A DNA stretch of 64,000 nt from an uncultured Oscillospiraceae bacterium (GCA_900541905.1 UQLQ01000009.1:7712-71711), one strand, 5' to 3'; positions 17,073 through 26,083 are shown, counted from the stretch's first letter. Notes: generated by a model from the sequence alone, not told the origin. A program made the numbers and translations.

Positions 17073-18890
17073 TTATTTTTTGCTAGATTTTTTCATACGA
17101 AGTTCTTTCGATAAAATCCGTTTTCTCATACGGATATTCTCAGGGGTTACTTCTACCAGCTCATCATCTTTGATGAATTCTAAACATTGCTCAAGACTCA
17201 AGTTGCTGTGAGGCGTTAATTTCAACGCATCGTCAGAACCGGAAGCTCTTGTATTGGTCATTTGTTTTTTCTTACATACATTAACGGTAATATCGTCAGA
17301 TTTTGGGCTAACGCCTACAATCATACCTTCATACACTTCAACACCGGGGCCGATAAACAGACGTCCGCGGTCCTGCGCATTGTACAGTCCGTAAGCGGTT
17401 GCTTCACCTGTTTCATGCGCTACCAAAGAGCCTTGTGCACGCTGCGGAATCTCTCCGCGAAAAGGTTCGTATGAATCGAATACATGATTCATAATACCAT
17501 TACCGTTGGTATCGGTCAAGAACTCTTGACGATATCCCATCAATCCGCGGGCAGGAATTTTAAATTCCATATGGGTTGTTCCCGTATCTCTGGTACCCAT
17601 ATTTATCAGTTCAGCTTTACGTCCGCCCAATTTTTCCATAACGGCTCCAACATAGCTTTCAGGCACTTCAATCATCAGGTGCTCAATCGGCTCATATTTT
17701 TGACCGTCAATCTCTTTATAGATTACATTGGGGCTGGATACTTGGAATTCAAACAATTCTCTGCGCATGTTCTCAATCAAAATAGAAAGATGCAATTCAC
17801 CGCGGCCTGACACTTTAAAAGTATCCGCAGAATCCGTTTCTTCCACGCGCATGGCAACGTTGGTTTCCACTTCCTTGAACAGTCTGTCTCGGATATTGCG
17901 AGAGGTAACATATTTACCCTCTCTGCCTGCAAACGGACTGTTGTTTACCATAAACATCATGGTAACGGTAGGTTCATCAATTTTTACAAACGGCAACGGT
18001 TCAACGCAATCAACCGCACAAGCTGTTTCTCCAATATTTAAGTCAGTAATGCCGGCAACTGCGATAATATCGCCCAGTTTTGCTGTTTCTGCCTCAACTT
18101 TTTTCAAACCTTGATATTGGAACAATTTTGTAATTCTTGCATTTTTGGTGCTGCCGTCTCTGCTGCAGACTACTACAGGCATACCTACTTTTACTTCACC
18201 GCGTTCTACACGTCCCACACCAATTCTTCCAACAAATTGGTCGTAGTCAATGTTGGAAAACAAAATTTGTGTTCCGCCGTTCATATCTCCTTGCGGAGCC
18301 GGAATCTCTTTTACAATGGTTTCAAACAACGGTTCCATGGTATCGTTGGGCTCCATTGGGTCATACATTGCATAACCGTCACGTCCGGAAGCATATACAA
18401 CAGGGAATTCCAATTGGTCTTCGTCCGCACCCAACTCGATAAATAAATCTAAAATCTCATCTACTACTTCTGCAGGTCTTGCACCGGGACGGTCAATTTT
18501 ATTTACAACAACAATTGGTTTTTTGCCCAGACCAATCGCCTTTTTCAACACAAAACGAGTCTGGGGCATACAGCCTTCAAAAGAGTCTACCAGCAGAATA
18601 ACGCCGTCAACCATCATCAAAATACGTTCTACCTCACCGCCAAAGTCAGCATGACCCGGGGTGTCTATAATATTAATCTTTGTATCTTTATACATAACCG
18701 CCGTATTTTTTGCCAAAATGGTAATACCGCGTTCACGCTCAATGTCATTGGAATCCATAACACGGTCTTCCACTGTTTCATTGGTACGGAAGATACCGCT
18801 TTGACGCAATAACTGGTCAACCAATGTGGTTTTTCCGTGGTCAACGTGAGCAATAATGGCAACATTTCTTAAATCTGTTCTTACATCCAT
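17073..18890 (-). CDS. typA: Ribosome-associated GTPase TypA/BipA
   Basis: 605 residues starting MDVRTDLRNVAIIAHVDHGK. The GTPase motifs are HVDHGKTTL (G1), RERGITILAKN (G2/switch I), IDTPGHADFGGEVER (G3), VVNKIDRPGARP (G4) and YASGRDG (G5). EF-G-like domains II, III and V and the TypA-specific C-terminal domain follow (residues ~200-600). The factor helps ribosome assembly and growth at low temperature or under stress. The upstream 15 codons of open frame lack a binding site; AAAGAGG precedes the chosen ATG. Confidence 0.97.
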   Translation of the reverse strand: MDVRTDLRNVAIIAHVDHGKTTLVDQLLRQSGIFRTNETVEDRVMDSNDIERERGITILAKNTAVMYKDTKINIIDTPGHADFGGEVERILMMVDGVILLVDSFEGCMPQTRFVLKKAIGLGKKPIVVVNKIDRPGARPAEVVDEILDLFIELGADEDQLEFPVVYASGRDGYAMYDPMEPNDTMEPLFETIVKEIPAPQGDMNGGTQILFSNIDYDQFVGRIGVGRVERGEVKVGMPVVVCSRDGSTKNARITKLFQYQGLKKVEAETAKLGDIIAVAGITDLNIGETACAVDCVEPLPFVKIDEPTVTMMFMVNNSPFAGREGKYVTSRNIRDRLFKEVETNVAMRVEETDSADTFKVSGRGELHLSILIENMRRELFEFQVSSPNVIYKEIDGQKYEPIEHLMIEVPESYVGAVMEKLGGRKAELINMGTRDTGTTHMEFKIPARGLMGYRQEFLTDTNGNGIMNHVFDSYEPFRGEIPQRAQGSLVAHETGEATAYGLYNAQDRGRLFIGPGVEVYEGMIVGVSPKSDDITVNVCKKKQMTNTRASGSDDALKLTPHSNLSLEQCLEFIKDDELVEVTPENIRMRKRILSKELRMKKSSKK

Positions 18891-18981
18891 GTAAATACCT
18901 CTTTTAACTTGATAACATACAAATATCTGTGTCAATCTATGCTAAGAAATAGAATTGACTTTATTTCTTCTTTCATTCAAC

Positions 18982-19016
18982 AAAAAAGCGCCGGCATGCT
19001 TACCGACGCTTTTTTA
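18982..19016 (-). terminator. Terminator after tRNA-Gly
   Basis: A hairpin GCGcCGG/CCGaCGC flanked by A6 and T6 runs, about 19031-side proximal to the tRNA 3' end. It can work on both strands; it separates the tRNA from typA. Confidence 0.7.
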
Positions 19017-19022
19017 TCAGAC

Positions 19023-19098
19023 TGGAGCGGATGACGAGGCTCGAACTCGCTACCTCCACCTTGGCAAGGTGGCGCTCTACCAGATGAGCTACATCCGC
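19023..19098 (-). tRNA. tRNA-Gly (anticodon GCC), CCA encoded
   Basis: The minus strand reads GCGGATGTAGCTCATCTGG and closes with CATCCGC-T-CCA. The acceptor stem is 7 bp, the D-arm carries TAGCTCA..GGTAGAGC, the anticodon loop reads TTGCCAA, and the T-arm has GAGTTCGAGCC. The 3' CCA is encoded (19023-19025). Confidence 0.97.
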
Positions 19099-19246
19099 AG
19101 TTCCTTACCGCGATGACTATTATATTACAGCTTAAAAAAAATGTCAACTACTTTTCCCATAATTTTTTGGAATTCTTTTTCCATTTGATTTCTCACTCAT
19201 TTTACAATATGATAGAAAGAATGATGATGTGCATATTACTTTAAAA

Positions 19247-19275
19247 TTGCTTTGCTATTTTGAATGTGATATAAT
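19247..19275 (+). promoter_or_regulatory. Sigma-A promoter for dnaD-dnaI
   Basis: TTGCTT, 17 bases, TATAAT; the -10 ends 17 bases before the dnaD start codon, giving a very short leader. Confidence 0.65.
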
Positions 19276-19292
19276 TTTGACGAGGTGTTTCG

Positions 19293-20381
19293 ATGAAATT
19301 TTCAATTAATTTAGGGGCGTGGAATTCTGTTTTTGCAGTTCCAACACAAGTGGTAGATCAACATTTAAAATTAGCGGGTGGTGTTCATTTAAAAGTGCTG
19401 CTATGGCTATTGCGCCATGCGGGTACGGAAATTGATATTGCCGATATTTCAAAAGCGCTTGGTATTGGAACTGCCGATATTAAAGATGCAATGCAATATT
19501 GGGCGGCAGCCGGTCTGATTACGGATTTTTCCTGCGATTGTGACCGCGCCACCCTTACACCCGCTATGTCTGAGGTCATGCAACCGGAAAATACTGTGGA
19601 AGAGCCGTCAGTTTCTGTACAGGCGGATATTTTAGAAGAGACGTCCCATTCCGAAATCATCGAACATACGGTTTCCGTACATACACTGACACAGACAGAG
19701 GACAAAAAGACGGCAGAAAAGCCGATAAAACCTCCGCCACGCATGAAAAAGCCAGATGGAGTTTATATTGCACAGCGCATCGCGCAATGTGCGGAAGTTG
19801 GATTTTTAATGCAGGAGGCACAGCAAATTTTGGGACGTACCATCTCCCCTGCTTTGTCCTCCACTTTGCTTATGATTCATGACGACTACGGCCTGCCTGT
19901 TGAAGTGATTATTATGCTGTTGATGTATGTCAAAAGCATTCACAAAGACAACACCAGCTATATTGAAGCGGTTGCAAAAAACTGGGCAGAAGAAGAAATT
20001 AATACCCATGAAAAAGCAGATGAAAAATTAAATCAGCTATCATTAATTGCAAAGTCCTGGCGCTGCATTGAACAAGTGTTGGGTATTGACCATCGCTCAC
20101 CCAGCGCAAAAGAAGAGCAATATACTCACCGTTGGATGCATGAATGGAACTTTACAACCGATATGATACGCGAAGCTTACGAACGCTGTGTAAACGCCAC
20201 AGGAAAACTGAGCTTGCATTATATGAATAAAATTCTGGAACGTTGGCATAAAGCAGGCATTACCACGCCAAAACAAGCTGCGTTGGAAGCCGGTGAGAAA
20301 GCCGCAAAAGAACAAGAAAAGCACAAACCTACCTATGATTTGGAAGAATATGAAAAAATAGATCTAAGCGAATTTATGTAA
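19293..20381 (+). CDS. dnaD: DnaD-domain primosome protein
   Basis: 362 residues. The N-terminal ~90 residues form a winged-helix (DDBH1) module (LKVLLWLLRHAGTEIDIADISKALG). A low-complexity linker follows (about 95-155). Two DDBH2/DnaB_2 repeats occupy about 160-340: LMQEAQQILGRTISPALSSTL with VIIMLLMYVKSI, and RWMHEWNFTTDMIREAYERC. The last carries the YxxxIxxxW-type helix that binds single-stranded DNA. In Firmicutes DnaD/DnaB work with DnaI to load the replicative helicase. dnaI follows 12 bases later. Confidence 0.88.
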   Translation: MKFSINLGAWNSVFAVPTQVVDQHLKLAGGVHLKVLLWLLRHAGTEIDIADISKALGIGTADIKDAMQYWAAAGLITDFSCDCDRATLTPAMSEVMQPENTVEEPSVSVQADILEETSHSEIIEHTVSVHTLTQTEDKKTAEKPIKPPPRMKKPDGVYIAQRIAQCAEVGFLMQEAQQILGRTISPALSSTLLMIHDDYGLPVEVIIMLLMYVKSIHKDNTSYIEAVAKNWAEEEINTHEKADEKLNQLSLIAKSWRCIEQVLGIDHRSPSAKEEQYTHRWMHEWNFTTDMIREAYERCVNATGKLSLHYMNKILERWHKAGITTPKQAALEAGEKAAKEQEKHKPTYDLEEYEKIDLSEFM

Positions 20382-20393
20382 GGAGGGACTCTT

Positions 20394-21377
20394 TTGGGAT
20401 ACAGCCGTGAGATTTATGATGAAGCCATGGCAATGGTAAATGCAAACCGTACAAAAGCAATCGAAGAATGTAATCTGCGCAAAGCAGCATTCTATGAACA
20501 ATATCCCCGTGCAGCAGAAATTGAAACAGAACTGGCCGCAACAGCAATTCAGGCTGCAAAGGCAGTATTAAACGGTGCACACGCAAAAGAACAATTGACA
20601 TTATTGAAACAAAAAAATCTTTCCTTACAGAATGAACGCATTCAGCTGTTACAAAAAGCAGGACTCCCTGAAACCTATTTGGAGCCTTCCTTTGCTTGTA
20701 ATTCTTGTAAAGATGAAGGCTTTATTGACGGCAGAATGTGCAGTTGTTTAAAAAAGTTAATGCGTATACAAGCATGTAACCAATTGAACACTTCTACTCC
20801 CCTTGCTCTCTGTACTTTTGATAATTTTTCTTTGTCCTACTATCCAAACGAGCCTTCTGACAGCGGCATTTCCGCCTATCAGCAAATGGAACAGATTTTG
20901 CGTTACTGTAAAACGTATGCAGCCCAATTTTCTATGGAGTCACCCAATTTGTTAATGCAGGGCGGAACCGGCTTGGGAAAAACACACCTATCCTTGGCCA
21001 TTGCACATGAAGCCATTGAAAAGGGATACGGCGTTATTTATGGTTCTGCACAAAATATGGTTACCAATTTGGAAAAAGAACGTTTTCAAAAAGATAATGA
21101 ACAACAGGACACCAACCAACTCATGTTGCAATGTGATTTATTGATTATAGATGACCTTGGAACGGAATTTTCCACTTCATTTGTAACCGCTGCAATTTAT
21201 AACATTGTAAATACAAGACTTATGACACATAAACCAACCATTATCAGTACCAATTTATCTATGAAAGAATTGGAAGAACGTTACACTGAGCGTTTTGCTT
21301 CCCGTATTTTAGGCAGTTATATCCCTCTGTTTTTCCGCGGCAAAGATATCAGGCAACAGAAAAGACGTAAAAAATAA
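20394..21377 (+). CDS. dnaI: Helicase loader DnaI/DnaC-like AAA+ ATPase
   Basis: 327 residues starting at a TTG codon placed eight bases after AGGAGG. The N-terminal half has a coiled region and a zinc site (CNSCKDEGFIDGRMCSCL, about 103-120). The AAA+ domain shows Walker A GGTGLGKTHLSLAIAH (about 189-204), Walker B LLIIDDLGTEF (about 250-260), sensor-I TIISTN (about 285) and an arginine-finger stretch YTERFASRI. It should load replicative helicase onto DNA with the adjacent DnaD. Ends directly in a terminator. Confidence 0.92.
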   Translation: MGYSREIYDEAMAMVNANRTKAIEECNLRKAAFYEQYPRAAEIETELAATAIQAAKAVLNGAHAKEQLTLLKQKNLSLQNERIQLLQKAGLPETYLEPSFACNSCKDEGFIDGRMCSCLKKLMRIQACNQLNTSTPLALCTFDNFSLSYYPNEPSDSGISAYQQMEQILRYCKTYAAQFSMESPNLLMQGGTGLGKTHLSLAIAHEAIEKGYGVIYGSAQNMVTNLEKERFQKDNEQQDTNQLMLQCDLLIIDDLGTEFSTSFVTAAIYNIVNTRLMTHKPTIISTNLSMKELEERYTERFASRILGSYIPLFFRGKDIRQQKRRKK

Positions 21378-21411
21378 AAACAGGCAGTCTGAACGGGCTG
21401 CCTGTTTTTAT
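21378..21411 (+). terminator. Terminator after dnaI
   Basis: AAACAGGCAG pairs with CTGCCTGTTT (21379-21388 with 21399-21408), followed by T run. Confidence 0.88.
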
Positions 21412-21422
21412 ATCAACAAAGA

Positions 21423-21469
21423 AAAAGAAATTACCTATTTACATCATCATGAAATAGGTAATTTCTTTT
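21423..21469 (-). terminator. Terminator of the agr locus
   Basis: An 18-bp perfect stem (21423-21440 with 21452-21469) immediately after the agrB stop, A/T rich at its ends. It may serve convergent dnaI as well. Confidence 0.85.
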
Positions 21470-21470
21470 A

Positions 21471-22067
21471 TTAAATTGCTGTTCTCTTTTTTACCAAGTC
21501 CACAATTTTAGAAATCCCCACTAAAATTGAGACAGTTGCCACAGCTAACATAATGAAAACGGCATAACGCTGTGTTTGAGAGAAGCAGCAAAGAATTGCA
21601 AATATGATGCTGTACAAGCTAAGAATAACTTTTACCTTTGCCTTACATTTTTTCACTTCAGGTTCTGATAATGGTTTATTCTTGTCTTCAACCGGAGCTA
21701 TAAACAACACGGCCAAAGTGCAACATGTAAATAGGATTGTAATAATAAGTAATTGTAGTATGGTGCTGATATAAACACCCAGAAAAACACTAAATCCAAA
21801 TAAAAGGACTGAGCTAATGTAACATTTCAAGTGACTGCCAGCATGAAAGCCACCCGAAAACGTACGTAAGGGAATAAAGAATAAGAGATAGATGATACTT
21901 TCAATTATACATTGAAAAATTGCTCCGATAATTAAACATGTTGCGATACCGAACGCTTGTGACAGCATCAAGCCAAATGCAAAAGTGAAGAAAGCTGATT
22001 CATCTTCGGGAATAATTTTCCCTTTTACGGATGCAGCTACACACTTCTCAGCAAGCCTTGTAATCAA
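21471..22067 (-). CDS. agrB: AgrB-like autoinducer-processing membrane peptidase
   Basis: 198 residues with four to six hydrophobic segments. The catalytic pair is visible as GGFHAGSHLKCY: His75 and Cys82, spaced seven apart as in staphylococcal AgrB (His77/Cys84). AgrB cleaves the AgrD pro-peptide C-terminus and closes the thiolactone ring. It starts with TTG overlapping the agrD1 stop (TTGA), with no strong binding site of its own, so it probably depends on agrD1 translation. It is the only AgrB in the locus, although two AgrD genes lie upstream. Confidence 0.92.
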   Translation of the reverse strand: MITRLAEKCVAASVKGKIIPEDESAFFTFAFGLMLSQAFGIATCLIIGAIFQCIIESIIYLLFFIPLRTFSGGFHAGSHLKCYISSVLLFGFSVFLGVYISTILQLLIITILFTCCTLAVLFIAPVEDKNKPLSEPEVKKCKAKVKVILSLYSIIFAILCCFSQTQRYAVFIMLAVATVSILVGISKIVDLVKKRTAI

Positions 22068-22213
22068 GTTTGAAACCGATTTGGGATTACTGGAATTTTA
22101 GGTTGGTGCAGCATAGAACTACAAGCCGAGTTTACATTGCACATTGCAACTTTAGCAGATGTATCCGTAGCTGTTTTTACAATCTTCTCAAAAAGCTTAC
22201 GATTCGTTTTCAT
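22064..22213 (-). CDS. agrD: AgrD-like cyclic autoinducer pro-peptide 1
   Basis: 49 residues. ATG at 22213 follows GGAGG. An amphipathic N-terminal helix (MKTNRKLFEKIVKTATDTSA) leads to the processing region NVNSACSSMLHQPKIP. By family rule the ring is formed by the Cys and the four residues after it (CSSML) and the HQPK-type tail is removed by AgrB. The stop overlaps the agrB start. Closely related to agrD2 next door. The exact mature N-terminus cannot be read from sequence. Confidence 0.88.
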   Translation of the reverse strand: MKTNRKLFEKIVKTATDTSAKVAMCNVNSACSSMLHQPKIPVIPNRFQT

Positions 22214-22367
22214 ATTTTCATACCTCCACAAAAGTTTAACATCCTTATTGATGCCAAACATTTTATGAATACCAAAGAGATTGCTATATCAATTCTTTGG
22301 ACGTTCCTCTTACACCATTTGTAAGAGGAGAATACATAATTTTCATATTTTCAAATATGAAAAGAAA
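22214..22367 (-). promoter_or_regulatory. agrD2-agrD1 intergenic region with three hairpins
   Basis: 154 bases hold three inverted repeats: an 11-bp stem TTTTCATATTT/AAATATGAAAA right after the agrD2 stop (about 22340-22362), a 9-bp perfect stem CCTCTTACA/TGTAAGAGG (about 22308-22330), and a bulged stem around 22272-22300 (CCAAAGA..TCTTTGG). None is followed by a long T run, so they look more like RNA-processing or stability elements than full terminators. Confidence 0.55.
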
Positions 22368-22517
22368 TTATTTTTGGAATCTTTTTGGAAGTGCTGGTAC
22401 TTTTGGTTGATGCAACATGAAAGAACAAGCAGAATTTACATTAGATACTGCTACCTTTGCTGCTGCGTCTGTTGCTGCTTTCATAACTTTGTTTGTGATT
22501 TTGTTTGTGATTTTCAT
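22368..22517 (-). CDS. agrD: AgrD-like cyclic autoinducer pro-peptide 2
   Basis: A 49-residue gene. ATG at 22517 lies seven bases after GGAGG. It reads MKITNKITNKVMKAATDAAA, then NVNSACSFMLHQPKVP and a basic tail ending PKRFQK. It aligns without gaps to agrD1. The predicted ring residues are CSFML, against CSSML in agrD1: one changed position. Upstream lies a 167-base gap with a strong -10 and a long hairpin, so the D-D-B part may be transcribed separately from the kinase genes. Confidence 0.88.
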   Translation of the reverse strand: MKITNKITNKVMKAATDAAAKVAVSNVNSACSFMLHQPKVPALPKRFQK

Positions 22518-22573
22518 TCTCGTTTCCTCCAAATATTTTATTAAGTAATTGGCCTTTTCTTCAGCCTACATAA

Positions 22574-22671
22574 ATTATAAAAGCAAAGTGCGACATTTGG
22601 GAGAAAAAGTCGCATTTTGCTTTTTAGTGTGACTGAACTTCACGTTCGTTCATATTTTGTTCACAAACTTT
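22574..22671 (-). promoter_or_regulatory. Promoter/operator region upstream of agrD2
   Basis: On the minus strand a TATAAT (22574-22579) stands ~57 bases before agrD2 with a poor -35, as expected for an activated promoter. A 16-bp imperfect stem covers about 22577-22623 and may also end the kinase transcript. Two candidate LytTR half-sites lie further up, AAAGTTTGT (22663-22671) and GAAGTTCAG (22633-22641), 30 bases apart (three helical turns). They match the general LytTR half-site pattern 9/9 and 8/9, but the spacing is not the usual 21. Confidence 0.4.
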
Positions 22672-22684
22672 GCAAATTATTTGC

Positions 22685-24013
22685 TTATTTTTGTTTATTA
22701 AGTAATGGAATTGAAATAGCAAGCGTGAATATTGTGTCAGTATAATCAATACTTACAATTCCATTATATTTTTCAACAGCCATTTTAATATTCTCTACTC
22801 CAAAACCATGATTATGTTTATCTGATTTAGAAGAAACGAATTTTTCATTTTCGTAAACAACATGGTTCTGTTTTGTATTTTCTATAATAATGCTTAAAAT
22901 ATCATTGGTACGTTTCACTTCCAACGTAATTTTCTTTTCTCCATTTTTTATGTCACTGCAGGCCTTTACGGCATTATCTAAAGCATTTGCAAAAATGGTA
23001 CAGGTATCAATATATTTTAAGATAGATAAATCATTATACAAAATTTGTTTTTCAAATGTAATGCCCTGCTCTTTGCAAGCTTTTTCTTGTTCATATAAAA
23101 TGACATCAAACGCAGTATTATTTACACGGAAGCTGGCTGCAGCCATTTGTTGGCTCATCTGAGCCTGCAATTCATGCATATAATTTAACGCTTTATCTTT
23201 ACTGTCTGTATGATATAAGCGTTCCAAAGTTGTTATATGATTCTTAAAATCATGTAATTGTTTTCTACTTTCGTTCAGGCCCTTTTCAATTTGTTTATAA
23301 TAACTTGCTTGGATGCGCTGCATTTCTTCTGCCTCTCGCAATTGATTCTCTAACTCGTATTTTCTTAAGTTTCTATCGTAAATAAAGAAAACAGCAATAT
23401 TACAAAGGATTAAGCCAAAACAAACCAAAGACATCAGAACTTTATGACTCTCTTGTTGCGGTACATAAGTTTCTAATTTTACCATTAACACAATATTTGC
23501 AATGGTAACAATCGGTAATGTGAATAAAAACAATACCTCTTTTCCACTTTTGGCATATTTTCGCTCTTTTGTAAAAACAAAAATAATACGTATTATAATA
23601 AACAGCATTACTTTACTAATAACAGTCACAGCCAGTTTTGCTGTCGTCTGTTCTATTACCATCGTTAAATTTTCGCCTAAATACCAAGACGCTAAAATAA
23701 TGATAAAAAATTCAAAGAACGTTGACAGCGTAGCAATTAAAACAGAAAGAAAAAATCGAACTAAAATTTTTCCTTTATAAAAACAAGAAGCAAGTATAAA
23801 ATTCAGAACGACTGTTGCAATTACATTCAACCAGAAGATTCCAAAAAAATTAATGCAAGCAAGCACAGTTCCGCTTATCAGAACGCTTGCTGTTTTAACT
23901 GCAATATTTCCTACAGTCACATTCCACTTCTCTAACAGAAAATGATGAAATAACATAAATCCTATTAGAAAATCACAACAACATAATAATGACTGTATTA
24001 TAATTTCATACAT
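22685..24013 (-). CDS. agrC: AgrC-like sensor histidine kinase 2
   Basis: 442 residues: six to seven predicted membrane segments in the first ~200 residues (peptide sensor), a coiled segment (about 205-235), the dimerisation/phosphoacceptor motif LHDFKNHITTLERL (His about 250), and a GHKL ATPase with N-box FANALDNAVKAC (about 345) and G-box GFGVENIKMAVEKYNG (about 405). This is the HPK10/AgrC type that senses cyclic peptides. A close paralogue lies upstream (24057-25376); the extracellular/membrane half is the more divergent part. Confidence 0.92.
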   Translation of the reverse strand: MYEIIIQSLLCCCDFLIGFMLFHHFLLEKWNVTVGNIAVKTASVLISGTVLACINFFGIFWLNVIATVVLNFILASCFYKGKILVRFFLSVLIATLSTFFEFFIIILASWYLGENLTMVIEQTTAKLAVTVISKVMLFIIIRIIFVFTKERKYAKSGKEVLFLFTLPIVTIANIVLMVKLETYVPQQESHKVLMSLVCFGLILCNIAVFFIYDRNLRKYELENQLREAEEMQRIQASYYKQIEKGLNESRKQLHDFKNHITTLERLYHTDSKDKALNYMHELQAQMSQQMAAASFRVNNTAFDVILYEQEKACKEQGITFEKQILYNDLSILKYIDTCTIFANALDNAVKACSDIKNGEKKITLEVKRTNDILSIIIENTKQNHVVYENEKFVSSKSDKHNHGFGVENIKMAVEKYNGIVSIDYTDTIFTLAISIPLLNKQK

Positions 24014-24056
24014 AATATTTTTATTACTCCTTCAAATAATAGCATGTTTTCTAAAT

Positions 24057-25376
24057 CTAATCTGGGATAGGTAGTACTATGGCTAAAGTAAACTTATCTT
24101 TTGTATGTTCAATACTAACTAAACCATCATATTTTGCAACTGCCATTTTTATATTGTCGACTCCAAAGCCATGCTGTTCTTTATTAGGTTTTGTAGAAAA
24201 TAATCGATTCTCTTTTTCTACTATCTCATTCTGCTTGGTATTCTCAATTACTATACTAATCATATCTTTTTTCCTCTTTAAAGTTAAATCAATTCTCCTT
24301 TCTTGTATATCTACATGGCTACATGCTGTAACCGCATTATCCAATGCATTTGCAAATATGGTACAGGTGTCCATATAAGATAAAAATGATAAATCATTGT
24401 ATAAAATTTGTTTATGAAACTCAATACCCAAATCGTTACAACGTTTAGTTTGTTCATATAGTATAACATCAAATGCCGCATTTTTCACCTTGAAACTGGC
24501 TAAATCCATTTGCTTTTTCATCTGTTGTTGTAATTCTTTCATATAGGATACAGCCTTTACATTTTCCTTATCCTCATGCAAATGTTCCAATGTTGTAATA
24601 TGGTTTTTAAAGTCATGCATCTGTTTTCTACTCTCATTCAAACTTTTTTCCAGTTGCATATAATAATTAGCTTGCAGTCTTTGCATTTCTTGAGCCTGTC
24701 TTAATTGATTTTCAAGTTCATATTTTTTCAAATTTTTATCATAGATAAAAAATACTGCGATATTGCAAAAAATAAGACCAATACATACAAAAGCCATTAA
24801 TACTTTATGGCTTTCCTTTGCTGGAACATAATATTCCAATTGAACCATAAGAGTAATGTTTGCTACCGTTACAATAGGCAATGCATACAGCAGCAGAGAT
24901 TCTTTTCCCATTCTAGTATACTTGGTTCCTTTTTTGAACAGAAAAATAATTCTGACTAACGTAAATAATAAAACTTTGCTAATAATAGTCATTGGAATAT
25001 GGGCAGTTGGTAGCGTTACGATAATAGTGAGATTCTCACCAAAAACTGCTGAAAATAAAACCATAGTAATAAATTCTGAGACTATAGACAATGTAGACGC
25101 AACTGCTGAAAGAAAAATTTTGATTAACCATTTTCCTTTAAAGAATATATATGCCAAAAGAAAAGTTAATGTAAAAATAGTTAACACATTCCAAAGAGAA
25201 TTTTGGAACGTGTTAATAAAAGTCAATGTAATTGCACAAGTGATAACTGCAGTTATTTTACTAATTAAAATCGTAAATGACTTTTCCCATCTATCTTTTA
25301 AGTAGTGATGCAGAAACATAAAATGGATACTGTACTCCACCAAACATATCAGTGCGCTAAACAGCAACTCAAGCAT
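24057..25376 (-). CDS. agrC: AgrC-like sensor histidine kinase 1
   Basis: 439 residues, same architecture as its neighbour: membrane sensor (~1-200), MHDFKNHITTLEHL phosphoacceptor (about 255), N-box FANALDNAVTAC and G-box GFGVDNIKMAVAKYDG. Its ATG follows AGGGG by seven bases and only two bases separate it from the upstream response regulator gene, so they are co-translated. Together with the second kinase it gives two receptors for the two AgrD peptides. Which peptide each reads cannot be told from sequence. Confidence 0.92.
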   Translation of the reverse strand: MLELLFSALICLVEYSIHFMFLHHYLKDRWEKSFTILISKITAVITCAITLTFINTFQNSLWNVLTIFTLTFLLAYIFFKGKWLIKIFLSAVASTLSIVSEFITMVLFSAVFGENLTIIVTLPTAHIPMTIISKVLLFTLVRIIFLFKKGTKYTRMGKESLLLYALPIVTVANITLMVQLEYYVPAKESHKVLMAFVCIGLIFCNIAVFFIYDKNLKKYELENQLRQAQEMQRLQANYYMQLEKSLNESRKQMHDFKNHITTLEHLHEDKENVKAVSYMKELQQQMKKQMDLASFKVKNAAFDVILYEQTKRCNDLGIEFHKQILYNDLSFLSYMDTCTIFANALDNAVTACSHVDIQERRIDLTLKRKKDMISIVIENTKQNEIVEKENRLFSTKPNKEQHGFGVDNIKMAVAKYDGLVSIEHTKDKFTLAIVLPIPD

Positions 25377-25378
25377 AA

Positions 25379-26083
25379 CTATCCCCTTATGTATTTTTGA
25401 AACTTCATATTAAAATTGGTCATTCTGTCTCTTGCCAATTTAATTTCTGTAGAATAATCTAAAATAACTTTTGTTTTCGTTATGCTGGTAACGTGGTCAA
25501 AATTCACAATATAACTCTTTTGGGGCATTTCAAATTGCTCTACAGGAAGTAATGACAATAAATCATTTAATGAAGCACCCGTTTCATACACTTGTTCTTT
25601 TGTATAAATAATTCTCTTTCTTTGATAGGATTCAATATAAATAATTTTGTTAATAGAAATAAAGCAATTTTCATAAGCACATTTTACTGCTATTTTTCTG
25701 TTAAGCTTTTTAAACTCCTGAATACAAGAAAGAATTGCTTCATTAAATTTTTCTTGAGCAATTGGTTTTACCAAATATCTATGGGCGTGTAAATGATACC
25801 CTTCTGCAGCATATTGTTCAAAAGAGGTCGTCAAAATAATGGTAGCATCCAGTCCATCCTTTACCAGTTGTTTACCAATTTCTATACTGTTTACTCCGTT
25901 TTCCAGTTGCACATCTAAAAACAGAATGTCATAGATATTTTTAATTTTTAATAGTTCCTTTGACGTACAAAATTCATCCAATTCATAATCTACATCATTG
26001 GAAATCGCAAATTTGTCCAGTTTATCACGAATAATTAAGCGATGAATTGCTTCGTCATCGCAAACGGCTATTTTTAGTAACAA
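25379..26083 (-). CDS. agrA: LytTR-type response regulator (AgrA-like) 2
   Basis: 234 residues, TTG start within the last codons of the upstream regulator gene (10-base overlap). Receiver domain: acidic pocket AVCDDEAIH (about 7-14), phospho-acceptor Asp in DILFLDVQLENG (about 58) and switch Thr in ILTTSFEQYA, Lys in YLVKPI. LytTR DNA-binding domain from about residue 130 (CYIESYQRKRIIYT-type strand, QKSYIVNFDHVTSI). AgrA-like regulators bind direct repeats and switch on agr and target genes. Highly similar to its neighbour, indicating duplication. Confidence 0.92.
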   Translation of the reverse strand: MLLKIAVCDDEAIHRLIIRDKLDKFAISNDVDYELDEFCTSKELLKIKNIYDILFLDVQLENGVNSIEIGKQLVKDGLDATIILTTSFEQYAAEGYHLHAHRYLVKPIAQEKFNEAILSCIQEFKKLNRKIAVKCAYENCFISINKIIYIESYQRKRIIYTKEQVYETGASLNDLLSLLPVEQFEMPQKSYIVNFDHVTSITKTKVILDYSTEIKLARDRMTNFNMKFQKYIRG

